Below, piece after piece: positions 53,418 to 61,868 of a DNA stretch of 64,000 nucleotides (position 1 is its first letter; every line of letters begins with the position of its first letter). This stretch comes from Immundisolibacter sp. Lineage in GTDB: Bacteria; Pseudomonadota; Gammaproteobacteria; Immundisolibacterales; Immundisolibacteraceae. A program made the position numbers and the translations under genes. The notes under the pieces were generated by a model that made no database searches, was not told the DNA's origin, and saw only the letters and a program-made list of their open reading frames with translations. Location of the stretch: the NCBI RefSeq assembly GCF_014359565.1, contig NZ_JACIZD010000001.1, positions 620,001 to 684,000 of the forward strand, read 5' to 3'.

Positions 53418-53580
53418 TACTCTGCTTCGCAAATACCGGAACATGAAAACGCGTCTTCCGACTCATGGCGGCGTTGCTCATCCTCGCAATAGCGACAGCT
53501 ATTGCTGCGGTTCGCGCCTTGCCCTGAGCCGGAATCCATCGTTTTCATCCTGTTCCTTGATTTACGAAGCAGAGCACTAG
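53414..53580. mobile_element. 167-bp palindromic MITE-like element between ruvA and ruvB
   Basis: Both ends are CTAG. The left arm CTAGTACTCTGCTTCGCAAAT is matched, reversed and complemented, by the right end (CTAGTGCTCTGCTTCGTAAAT). Complementarity continues through GGAACA, GAAAACG and CTTCCG-like blocks to a central GCAATAGC-GACA-GCTATTGC hairpin near 53487-53506. Almost the whole element could fold into one imperfect hairpin. It holds no gene. Insertion at CTAG with TA duplication is known for IS630-type elements, so it may be a non-autonomous derivative; a species-specific repeat of another kind is also possible. Confidence 0.65.
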
Positions 53581-53582
53581 GC

Positions 53583-54629
<1,047 letters not shown>

Positions 54630-54756
54630 ATTTGTGCCGGCAGCGGGCGCAGTGCCGGCCGGCAGGTAAAATTCCGCGCTGCGGCAATGGTCTTAAGTGG
54701 CCGATGGCGCCGCCGCCTCACCGCAACCCTTCCCAAACACCCCCGCGGAGCATTGC

Positions 54757-55470
54757 TTGGCCAACGAGTTATCCATTGCCCACCTGGTGTTGGGGGCAGG
54801 TCCGGTCGTCAAAACCGTCATGGTGATCCTGCTCGGGGCCTCGGTGCTGTCCTGGACCATCATGCTGCGCAAGCGGCGCGCGTTTGCGCAGGTGGCGGCA
54901 GCCATCGAAGCCTTCGAGCGGCGCTTCTGGTCCGGTCAGGACATGGAAGAGCTCTACAAGGCGGCCGCCGGCAGTATTTATCCGCCGGGCAGCGTCGAGG
55001 GCCTGTTCATCGGTGGTTACCGCGAGTTCCGGCACCTGTACGAGCAGCCACATCTGCCGATCGAGGCGGCGCTCGATTCCGCCCAGCGCGGCATGCGGGC
55101 CGGCATGTCGCGCGAGATGGAGGCGCTCGACGAGCACTTGCCGTACCTGGCCACGATCGGCTCGATCAGCCCGTACATCGGCCTGTTCGGTACCGTGTGG
55201 GGCATCATGAGCGCCTTCCAGTCGCTCGGTACCACCGGTCAGCCAACCTTGGCTTTGGTCGCGCCGGCCATCTCCGAGGCGCTGGTCGCCACCGCCATGG
55301 GTCTGTTCGCGGCCATTCCGGCGGTGATTGCCTACAACCGCTTCGCGTCGGTGGTGGATCACCGCGCCGGCCAGTACGAGGCCTTCATCGAAGACTTCAT
55401 GAGCCTGCTGCAGCGCCAGGCACATGCGTTTCGAGCCGGCCTGGGACAGCGCGGCGGCGTGAAGGGCTGA
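54757..55470 (+). CDS. tolQ: Tol-Pal energy-transducing protein TolQ
   Basis: A 237-residue inner-membrane protein. TTG at 54757 with GCGGAG six bases upstream yields LANELSIAHLVLGAGPVVKTVM, matching the TolQ N-terminus and length; a GTG at 54697 would add 20 unlikely residues. Three transmembrane helices are near residues 20-40, 140-165 and 172-195 (SPYIGLFGTVWGIM, ALVATAMGLFAAIPAVIAYN). It forms the proton channel with TolR. The thioesterase gene ybgC that usually precedes tolQ is absent. Confidence 0.94.
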   Translation: MANELSIAHLVLGAGPVVKTVMVILLGASVLSWTIMLRKRRAFAQVAAAIEAFERRFWSGQDMEELYKAAAGSIYPPGSVEGLFIGGYREFRHLYEQPHLPIEAALDSAQRGMRAGMSREMEALDEHLPYLATIGSISPYIGLFGTVWGIMSAFQSLGTTGQPTLALVAPAISEALVATAMGLFAAIPAVIAYNRFASVVDHRAGQYEAFIEDFMSLLQRQAHAFRAGLGQRGGVKG

Positions 55471-55475
55471 CCGGC

Positions 55476-55919
55476 ATGGCGCAGACGCAGGGCCGCCGCA
55501 GGCGCGGCCGGGTGGTGGCGGAAATCAACGTCGTGCCCTACATCGACGTGATGCTGGTGCTGCTGATCATTTTCATGATCACCACGCCGTTGCTGGAGCA
55601 GGGCGTGAAGGTGGACCTGCCGCAGGCCGAACAGGGCGAGCAGGTCGAACAGGAAAAACAGACCCCGATTCAGGTCACCGTGGACAAGGACGGCCGGTAT
55701 TACTTCGACTTCGAGACTTATCGCAGCGAAGAGGGCAAGCCGGAGACTGCTGAGCGGCTGATTGCTCTGACTCAAGTGGCGCTGGAGAAGGCGCCCGATG
55801 CGCCGGTAGTGGTGCGCGGGGACAAGGCGGTGCCGTATCAGGCGGTCATCGACGCCATGGCCCTGCTCCAGCAGGCGGGCGCCAGGAAGGTCGGCCTCAT
55901 CACCCAGGTTGCCGACTGA
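55476..55919 (+). CDS. tolR: Tol-Pal protein TolR
   Basis: A 147-residue ExbD/TolR protein. The single transmembrane helix contains the essential Asp in VVPYIDVMLVLLIIFMITTP. The periplasmic domain follows a Glu/Gln-rich linker (EQGEQVEQEKQTP). It starts five bases after tolQ and ends four bases before tolA, so the genes form one operon. Confidence 0.95.
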   Translation: MAQTQGRRRRGRVVAEINVVPYIDVMLVLLIIFMITTPLLEQGVKVDLPQAEQGEQVEQEKQTPIQVTVDKDGRYYFDFETYRSEEGKPETAERLIALTQVALEKAPDAPVVVRGDKAVPYQAVIDAMALLQQAGARKVGLITQVAD

Positions 55920-55923
55920 GCGC

Positions 55924-57048
55924 ATGGCGAAACGGCGCGGCTCGAGCGGCGATCTGTCCCGCCCCCTGTTCTGGGCGGTGCTGGCTCACGTTGCCCTGAT
56001 TCTGCTGCTGACGGTGGGCATCGATCTGTGGAAGGACAAGCCGGCGCGCCCGGCCGGCCAGCCGATCGAGGCCGAAGTGATCGACCCGGCGGCCCTGGAT
56101 GCGGCCCGCGAACGGATCGATGCCGCTGAAAAGGCCCGTGCCGAGGCGGACCGTGCGCGTCAGGCCAAGCTCGAGGAGGAGCAGCGGCGCATCGAAGAGC
56201 TTCAGCGCCAGCGCGAGCGCGAACAGGAGCGTGCGCAGGCTGCCGCCGAGCAACGTCAGCAGGAGGAAGCCGCGGCTGCGAAAGCCGTCGAACAGGCGCA
56301 GCGCGAACGCGAGGCGGCCCAGCAAGCCGCGCAGGCAAAGCAGCAGGCGCAGGCCGAGGCACGTGCCGCTGCGGAAAAAGCCGCAGCGGCCAAGGCGGCA
56401 GCAGAAAAAATTGCCGCCGAGAAGGCCGCTGTTCAGAAAGCAGCAGCCGACAAAGCTGCGGCCGACGCCAAGCAACAGGCGGATGCGATCGCCGCCAAGC
56501 AGGCGGCCGAGCAGAAACTCCAGCAGGAACAGGCGGCCAAGGCGGCGGCCCAGAAAGCAGCAGCCGAGAAAGCTGCTGCCGAGAAGGCCGCCGCTCAGAA
56601 AGCGGCGGCCGACAAAGCCGCAGCGCAACAGGCAGCCGCCGCCAAGGCTGCAGCGGACAAGGCCGCGGCAGATAAAGCAGCCGCGCAGGCCGCCGCTGCA
56701 AAGGCTGCCGCCGACCAAGCTGCCGCCGCGCAGGCAGCGGCCGGGGCCGCCGAGCAGGCAAACCAGATCAACGGCTTTGTCGCGGCAATCCAGCGGCAGG
56801 TGCAGGCGCGCTGGCGCAAGCCGCTGAACTGGCCGCCGGGCCTGCGTTGCGAGCTGCGCGTGAAACTGCTGCCCAGCGGCGAGGTGATCGGTGCGCAGGT
56901 GGTGGCATGTGGGGATGATCCGGCCTTCGTCGAGTCGGTCGAGCAGGCGGTGATGGCGGCGTCGCCGTTACGGGTTCCAACGGATATCAGGCTGTTCAAT
57001 GAACATTTCCGAAACTTCATTTTCGAGTTCAAGGCGGATGCGGTTTGA
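55924..57048 (+). CDS. tolA: Tol-Pal protein TolA
   Basis: A 374-residue protein with an N-terminal transmembrane helix (FWAVLAHVALILLLTVGIDL), a long helical domain of about 230 residues built of KAAAEKAAA-like repeats, and a C-terminal globular domain (INGFVAAIQRQVQARWRKP) that contacts TolB and Pal. It spans the periplasm and transmits force from TolQR. The Ala/Lys repeats are normal for TolA. ATG at 55924 fits; its 3' end overlaps tolB by 11 bases. Confidence 0.93.
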   Translation: MAKRRGSSGDLSRPLFWAVLAHVALILLLTVGIDLWKDKPARPAGQPIEAEVIDPAALDAARERIDAAEKARAEADRARQAKLEEEQRRIEELQRQREREQERAQAAAEQRQQEEAAAAKAVEQAQREREAAQQAAQAKQQAQAEARAAAEKAAAAKAAAEKIAAEKAAVQKAAADKAAADAKQQADAIAAKQAAEQKLQQEQAAKAAAQKAAAEKAAAEKAAAQKAAADKAAAQQAAAAKAAADKAAADKAAAQAAAAKAAADQAAAAQAAAGAAEQANQINGFVAAIQRQVQARWRKPLNWPPGLRCELRVKLLPSGEVIGAQVVACGDDPAFVESVEQAVMAASPLRVPTDIRLFNEHFRNFIFEFKADAV

Positions 57049-58321
57049 CCTGCGCTGGATGGGGCTGCTGTTGCTGGCCCTGGTCGGCGCGGCGCACGCG
57101 GAGCTGCGGATCGAGATCACGCAGGGCGCGGCGCAGACCATCCCGATCGCCGTCGTGCCGTACGCCAACGACGGCGGGGCCGACTCCATTCACGCCGTGG
57201 TCGGGGCCGATCTGACGCGCTCCGGGCAGTTTCGCGTGGTGGCCGACGAGCAGATGCTGTCGCGCCCGACCGAGGCGGCGCAGGTCGATTTTCGCGACTG
57301 GCAGCTGGTGATGGCCCAGTACCTGACCATCGGCCGGATATTGCCGCAGCCGGACGGGCGCTTCACGGCCGAGTTCGAGCTGTTCAACGTCGCCACCGGC
57401 CAGCGCATGACCGGCGCCCGCTTTCCGGGCGTTGCGCCGGCCAGCAAGCGCCGCCTGGCGCACCACATCGCCGACTTGATCTACGAAGCCATCACCGGCG
57501 TGCATGGCGTGTTCGGCACTCGCGTGACCTACGTGACGCAGGTCGGCAACAACTACGAGCTGCAAATCGCCGACGCCGACGGCTACAACCCGGTCACGGT
57601 GCTGCGCACGCAGGAGCCGATCCTGTCGCCCACCTGGTCGCCGGATGGCCGGTTCGTCGCCTATGCGACCTACGCCAACCGGCGGGCCGCCATTTTTCGT
57701 CAGGATGTCAGCACCGGCGTGCGCCAGCTGGTGGCGTCGTTTCCGGGTCTGAACGGCGCCCCGGCGTTTTCCCCGGACGGCGGTCGTATTGCGATGGTGC
57801 TGTCCAAGGATGGCAACCCGGACATCTACGTGATGGACCTGGCCGGCGGCCCGCCGCGGCGCATCACCCAGCATTACGCCATCGACACGGAGCCGAGCTG
57901 GTCGCCCGACGGACGCTACATCTACTTCACGTCCGATCGCAGCGGTGGCCCGCAGGTCTATCGTGTGCCCGCCAGCGGTGGCGCCGAGGAGCGGGTGACC
58001 TTCGACGGCAACTACAACACCCGCCCGGCGGTGTCGCCCGACGGGCGCAAGATCGCGATGGTGCACGGGGCAGCGGGGCGCGGCTACCGGATTGCCGTGC
58101 TCGACATCGCCAGCCGCCGACTCGACGTACTGACCGATGGTCCACTTGACGAATCGCCGGGCTTTGCGCCCAACGGACAGGTCATCATCTATACTGCGAA
58201 ATCCGGTGGCGCCGAGGCGCTCGCCACTGTTTCGATCGATGGCAATGTTCGCCAGCGCCTGGGCGTCGTCCAGGCCAAAGTGCGAGAACCCGGTTGGTCG
58301 CCGTTCGGTGCCACACCCTGA
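57038..58321 (+). CDS. tolB: Tol-Pal periplasmic beta-propeller TolB
   Basis: A 427-residue periplasmic protein. ATG at 57038 gives MRFDLRWMGLLLLALVGAAHA, a clear signal peptide. The N-terminal domain (IPIAVVPYANDG) precedes six propeller blades with repeated SPDGR motifs (LSPTWSPDGRFVAY, APAFSPDGGRIAM, EPSWSPDGRYIYF, RPAVSPDGRKIAM). It links Pal and TolA. Length normal. Confidence 0.96.
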   Translation: MRFDLRWMGLLLLALVGAAHAELRIEITQGAAQTIPIAVVPYANDGGADSIHAVVGADLTRSGQFRVVADEQMLSRPTEAAQVDFRDWQLVMAQYLTIGRILPQPDGRFTAEFELFNVATGQRMTGARFPGVAPASKRRLAHHIADLIYEAITGVHGVFGTRVTYVTQVGNNYELQIADADGYNPVTVLRTQEPILSPTWSPDGRFVAYATYANRRAAIFRQDVSTGVRQLVASFPGLNGAPAFSPDGGRIAMVLSKDGNPDIYVMDLAGGPPRRITQHYAIDTEPSWSPDGRYIYFTSDRSGGPQVYRVPASGGAEERVTFDGNYNTRPAVSPDGRKIAMVHGAAGRGYRIAVLDIASRRLDVLTDGPLDESPGFAPNGQVIIYTAKSGGAEALATVSIDGNVRQRLGVVQAKVREPGWSPFGATP

Positions 58322-58354
58322 TTTCCCCCCAACGCTCGTGAGGAGCTTCTGCCC

Positions 58355-58894
58355 ATGAAGAAGTTTTTGTATGTGTGCGTGATTGCCCTGACCGCCGTGG
58401 CTGCGACCGGTTGCGGCAAGAAAGCCACCACCCGCGCCGGGGGCGATGCGGCATCGACGTCCGGCACCGCCGGCACCGGCACGGGGGCGGATGGTGCCTA
58501 CGGGGCCGGTTCCGGCACCGGATTTGCGGCCGGCTCGCTGGATGATCCCAGCAGCCCGCTGTCGCAGCGCAAGATCTACTTCGGCCTGGATCGCTACGAC
58601 GTCACCGATGAATATCGTTCGCTGGTCGAGGCGCACGCCGGCTATCTGCGCAGCAGCCCGAGTGCGGCGGTTACGCTGGAAGGCCATACCGACGAGCGCG
58701 GCTCGCGCGAGTACAACATCGCGCTGGGCGAGCGCCGCTCGAACGCGGTGCGCGACCTGCTGGTGGCGCTGGGTGCCTCGGCAAGCCAGATCACCACGGT
58801 CAGCTACGGCGAGGAAAAGCCGGCCTCCGATTGCCATGACGAGAGCTGCTGGTCGCAGAACCGGCGCGTGGAAATCGTCTACACCGCACGGTAA
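58355..58894 (+). CDS. pal: peptidoglycan-associated lipoprotein Pal
   Basis: A 179-residue lipoprotein. The signal ends with a lipobox (VAATGC) near residue 20. A Gly/Ala/Thr-rich linker leads to an OmpA-like domain with LEGHTDERGSREYN and LGERRSNAVRDLL, which binds diaminopimelate in peptidoglycan. It follows tolB by 33 bp and anchors the outer membrane. Confidence 0.96.
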   Translation: MKKFLYVCVIALTAVAATGCGKKATTRAGGDAASTSGTAGTGTGADGAYGAGSGTGFAAGSLDDPSSPLSQRKIYFGLDRYDVTDEYRSLVEAHAGYLRSSPSAAVTLEGHTDERGSREYNIALGERRSNAVRDLLVALGASASQITTVSYGEEKPASDCHDESCWSQNRRVEIVYTAR

Positions 58895-58900
58895 TTGCTG

Positions 58901-59872
58901 ATGCTGCACCGTTCCGGCCGCCGCGGCGGCGCATTGCTCGTCTTGCTGGCGCTGGCCGGCGCGGTGTCGGCAGCGACCAGTCCCAAGGACTTCGACCAGC
59001 GTCTGACGGCGCTGGAGCAGGCGGCCAGCGCCGCCGGTGCAGGGGCTGGCCAGAGCCAGGCGCAGGTGGTGATGCAATTGCAGCAGATGCAGGCCGAGCT
59101 GCGCCAACTGCGGGGCATGGTGGAGGAATCCGCCAATCAAGTGCAGCAGCTGCAAAAGCGCCAGCGCGAGTTCTATCTGGATCTCGACGGTCGGCTGAGC
59201 GCGCTGGAAGGGAGGGGGGCGCCGTCCGGTGGGGCTGCTGCGCCGCCAGCCGAGCCGGGGCCTGACGCCGCAGCGCCGAGCCTGCCACCCGGCGGGTCGG
59301 CAGGCGTCGATGCGCCCGCATCGCCGGGGCCCGCGTCGTCTGCCGCAGATGTCGGGCCGGTCGAGAGGCCAGTTGCGTCGGTCAGCGACGCTGCACCGGC
59401 GGCGCCGGTCATTGCTCCGTCTCCTGCGCCGGTGCCCGCCGGCCAGGTGGCATCGGTTGCGCCGGCCGCGGTTGCGGCGGATGCCGGCGGGGAACAGGCT
59501 GCCTATCGGGCGGCTTCCGAGCTGCTGCGCATCGGACGCTACGAGGACGCCATCGCCGGCTTCCAGGCGCAGCTTCAGCAATATCCGGGCGGCAGTCTTG
59601 CCGACAACGCGCAGTACTGGATCGGTGAGGCGTACTACGTCACGCGCCAGTTCGACCGTGCGCTGGCCGAATTCCAGCGCGTCGTGGCGCAGTATCCACA
59701 GTCGCCCAAGGCGGCGGACGCCCTGCTCAAGGTGGGTTATATCCAGTACGAGCGTCGGCAGTTCGCGGCCGCCCGCCAGACGCTGACGGACCTCAAGACC
59801 ACCTGGCCCAACAGCCCGGCCGCCCGTCTGGCGGACAACCGCCTGAGCCGGATGAAGGAAGAGGGCGTCTGA
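58901..59872 (+). CDS. cpoB: cell division coordinator CpoB (YbgF)
   Basis: A 323-residue periplasmic protein: signal peptide (GGALLVLLALAGAVSA), an N-terminal coiled coil (FDQRLTALEQAASAAG, QVVMQLQQMQAELRQLRGMV), a Pro/Ala-rich linker of about 100 residues and C-terminal tetratricopeptide repeats (GRYEDAIAGFQAQLQQYPGG, RQFDRALAEFQRVVAQYPQS). The linker is longer than in Escherichia coli. It coordinates peptidoglycan synthesis with Tol constriction. ATG at 58901 lies six bases after the pal stop. Confidence 0.93.
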   Translation: MLHRSGRRGGALLVLLALAGAVSAATSPKDFDQRLTALEQAASAAGAGAGQSQAQVVMQLQQMQAELRQLRGMVEESANQVQQLQKRQREFYLDLDGRLSALEGRGAPSGGAAAPPAEPGPDAAAPSLPPGGSAGVDAPASPGPASSAADVGPVERPVASVSDAAPAAPVIAPSPAPVPAGQVASVAPAAVAADAGGEQAAYRAASELLRIGRYEDAIAGFQAQLQQYPGGSLADNAQYWIGEAYYVTRQFDRALAEFQRVVAQYPQSPKAADALLKVGYIQYERRQFAAARQTLTDLKTTWPNSPAARLADNRLSRMKEEGV

Positions 59873-59894
59873 GCCGCCCGCCGGCTGGTTTGCA

Positions 59895-60575
59895 ATGACC
59901 GTACATGCCCAGGCTGCGCCGGCGCACGTGCCGGTGGTTCGCCTCAAGATCACCGAAATCTTCCATTCGATACAGGGTGAAGGCCTGACGGCCGGCGTGC
60001 CGACGGTGTTCGTGCGCCTGACCGGCTGCCCGCTGCGTTGCAGTTACTGCGATACCGCCTATGCATTCACGGGCGGCGAGTACCTGCAGCTGCCGGCGAT
60101 CCTGAGCCGCGTGGCGGCCTTCGCGACCTCGCATGTGACCGTAACCGGCGGCGAGCCCTTGGCCCAGGCCGGCTGCCTGGAGCTTCTGAGCGCCTTGTGC
60201 GACGCGGGTCATCAGGTGTCGCTCGAAACCAGCGGCGCGCTCGACGTGGCGGCGGTCGACCGGCGCGTGGTGCGCGTGCTCGACCTGAAAACGCCATCAT
60301 CCGGCGAATGCGCCCGCAACCTGTATGCAAATCTGGACCTGCTGCAGGCGAGCGATCAGGTGAAATTCGTGCTGACCGATCGGGCCGACTACGACTGGGC
60401 GGTCGAAACCGCCAAGCGGTATGACATTGCCAGCCGGGCCTGCGTGCTGTTTTCTCCCGCCTTCGGCTTGCTCGACGCCGCCACGCTGGCCGACTGGATG
60501 CTGGCCGACCGGCTGCCCTTTCGCCTGCAGTTGCAACTGCACAAACTGCTGTGGGGCGAGGTGCCGGGCCGATGA
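59895..60575 (+). CDS. queE: 7-carboxy-7-deazaguanine synthase QueE
   Basis: A 226-residue radical SAM enzyme. The cluster motif is CPLRCSYC (Cx3Cx2C) after [20 protein letters not shown], and [11 protein letters not shown] is the SAM-binding strand. It makes the deazaguanine core for queuosine. Its stop overlaps the queC start (ATGA). Position after cpoB matches Pseudomonas. Confidence 0.95.
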   Translation: MTVHAQAAPAHVPVVRLKITEIFHSIQGEGLTAGVPTVFVRLTGCPLRCSYCDTAYAFTGGEYLQLPAILSRVAAFATSHVTVTGGEPLAQAGCLELLSALCDAGHQVSLETSGALDVAAVDRRVVRVLDLKTPSSGECARNLYANLDLLQASDQVKFVLTDRADYDWAVETAKRYDIASRACVLFSPAFGLLDAATLADWMLADRLPFRLQLQLHKLLWGEVPGR

Positions 60576-61261
60576 ATGAGTCCGCGCGTGGCCCGGCCGT
60601 CGTGCTGCTGTCCGGCGGGCTCGATTCCGCCACGGTGCTGGCCATGGCGCGCGCTGATGGCTATCTGTGTCATGCGCTGAGCATCGACTACGGACAGCGT
60701 CACGGCGCGGAACTGGCGGCGGCGGCGCGGGTGGCCGCTGCCGGCGGAGCGGCCAGCCATCGCACGGTCTCGGTCAACCTCGACGCCATCGGTGGCTCCG
60801 CCCTGACCGATGTGTCGATCGATGTTCCGTCGTCGCCCAGCGCCGGCATACCGGTGACCTACGTGCCGGCCCGCAACACGGTGTTCCTCGCCATCGCACT
60901 GGGTTACGCGGAAGTGTTGGCCGCATCAGCCATCTTCGTGGGCGTCAACGCGGTCGACTATTCCGGCTATCCGGACTGTCGGCCGGCGTTCATCGACGCA
61001 TTCCAGGTCCTGGCGGACGTCGCCACCAAGGCCGGCGTGGAAGGCCAGGGGCCACGCATCGCCGCGCCGCTGCTGCGACTATCCAAGGCCGATATCGTTC
61101 GCCGTGGTCAGGAACTGGGCGTCGATTATGGGCTCACGGTGTCTTGTTATAATGCCGACCCGCAAGGCCGGGCCTGCGGCCAGTGCGACGCCTGCCGCCT
61201 GCGGGCGGAAGGCTTTCGCGCCGCCGGCGTGGCCGATCCCACCATCTATTTCCCCGCCTGA
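60572..61261 (+). CDS. queC: 7-cyano-7-deazaguanine synthase QueC
   Basis: A 229-residue ATP-dependent enzyme converting carboxy-deazaguanine to preQ0. The PP-loop is [11 protein letters not shown], the zinc cysteines are in CGQCDACR near the end, and [13 protein letters not shown] is conserved. ATG at 60572 overlaps the queE stop. It is followed 37 bp later by tRNA-Lys, the same neighbour as in Pseudomonas. Confidence 0.96.
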   Translation: MNESARGPAVVLLSGGLDSATVLAMARADGYLCHALSIDYGQRHGAELAAAARVAAAGGAASHRTVSVNLDAIGGSALTDVSIDVPSSPSAGIPVTYVPARNTVFLAIALGYAEVLAASAIFVGVNAVDYSGYPDCRPAFIDAFQVLADVATKAGVEGQGPRIAAPLLRLSKADIVRRGQELGVDYGLTVSCYNADPQGRACGQCDACRLRAEGFRAAGVADPTIYFPA

Positions 61262-61298
61262 CCGTATCCATTCCGGCCCATTCGGGCCTGCCCCCACG

Positions 61299-61374
61299 GG
61301 GCCGTTAGCTCAGTCGGTAGAGCAGCGGACTTTTAATCCGCGTGTCCTGGGTTCGATTCCCAGACGGCCCACCA
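61299..61374 (+). tRNA. tRNA-Lys (anticodon UUU)
   Basis: A 76-base tRNA ending in an encoded CCA. The acceptor stem GGGCCGT pairs with ACGGCCC, the anticodon loop is CTTTTAA, and the T arm GGGTTCGATTCCC is canonical. It is the probable attachment site of the element to its right: the GC content and gene type change immediately downstream. Confidence 0.97.
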
Positions 61375-61425
61375 ATAAAAACAATCACTTAGACCATTTT
61401 ACCGCTCTGTTCATTGTTGGCGAGG

Positions 61426-61447
61426 CGCGCCTCAGGCGCGTTTTTTT
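61426..61447 (+). terminator. rho-independent terminator after tRNA-Lys
   Basis: CGCGCC and GGCGCG form a six-bp stem with the loop TCA, followed by seven T. It ends the queC/tRNA transcript. It lies in a 282-bp stretch (61375-61656) with no gene; the rest of that stretch shows only a possible promoter. Confidence 0.8.
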
Positions 61448-61600
61448 CTTCCTGCGCTTCCTGCGGGCAGTATCGAACGGCTGATGTTAGGTACCATGTA
61501 GAAAGCGCCATCGACAGCTAGGCTGAGCGCTCGTTCTGGTCGTTACGCTAGGTGTAGCGGGCCTTCCCGGTCGTCTTTCGAGACGGATTTTATGTCATTA

Positions 61601-61629
61601 TTTACATATTTATTCAGTCAAAAGATAGA
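61601..61629 (+). promoter_or_regulatory. possible promoter of the low-GC gene pair
   Basis: TTTACA at 61601-61606 and GATAGA at 61624-61629 are 17 bases apart in an AT-rich patch, 28 bp before the first small gene. The minus-10 match is weak. The patch contrasts with the GC-rich flank. Confidence 0.35.
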
Positions 61630-61656
61630 TATTGATAAGCATGTCGGGGGTTATTT

Positions 61657-61842
61657 ATGAAACGGACTCTGTGGAATACATCAGTCGCAGCGCAAGACCC
61701 CAGCCTAAAGAAGATTGTGCTTTCTATTGAGCAGAAAGCTAGGCTGACAAAAATCGTTTCTGATTCCATGGTTGATTATACGCGCCGTGACGCATCTAAG
61801 ACACCGCATGTTGTTGTCAAGAAAAGTACGGAGCGGAGCTAA
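61657..61842 (+). CDS. small hypothetical protein in tRNA-Lys-linked cassette
   Basis: A 61-residue protein, not recognised. It is basic and polar (14 Lys or Arg), with no signal or membrane segment. KKIVLSIEQKARLTKIVSDSM may form one helix. GGGGG lies six bases before the ATG. Codon use is AT-rich like the next gene, 26 bp downstream, so the two probably form an operon. An antitoxin, immunity or regulatory partner role is conceivable from size and position only. Confidence 0.55.
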   Translation: MKRTLWNTSVAAQDPSLKKIVLSIEQKARLTKIVSDSMVDYTRRDASKTPHVVVKKSTERS

Positions 61843-61868
61843 ATATAAAGTTTCTTCGGGCTGTTAAC

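Noticed and set aside
53502-53582. Extended RuvB N-terminus of 27 residues
   Set aside because: It would be encoded by the palindromic element and precede the normal RuvB start; ATG at 53583 fits the family length.
56330-56760. Short tandem repeats that might suggest a repeat array or CRISPR
   Set aside because: They are codon-level repeats of the Ala/Lys helix of TolA with no spacers or uniform repeat unit. No CRISPR array was seen anywhere in the window.
57029-59953. A 974-codon open frame on the minus strand opposite tolB, pal and cpoB
   Set aside because: The plus-strand genes are unmistakable core genes in conserved order; the antisense frame is a composition artefact.
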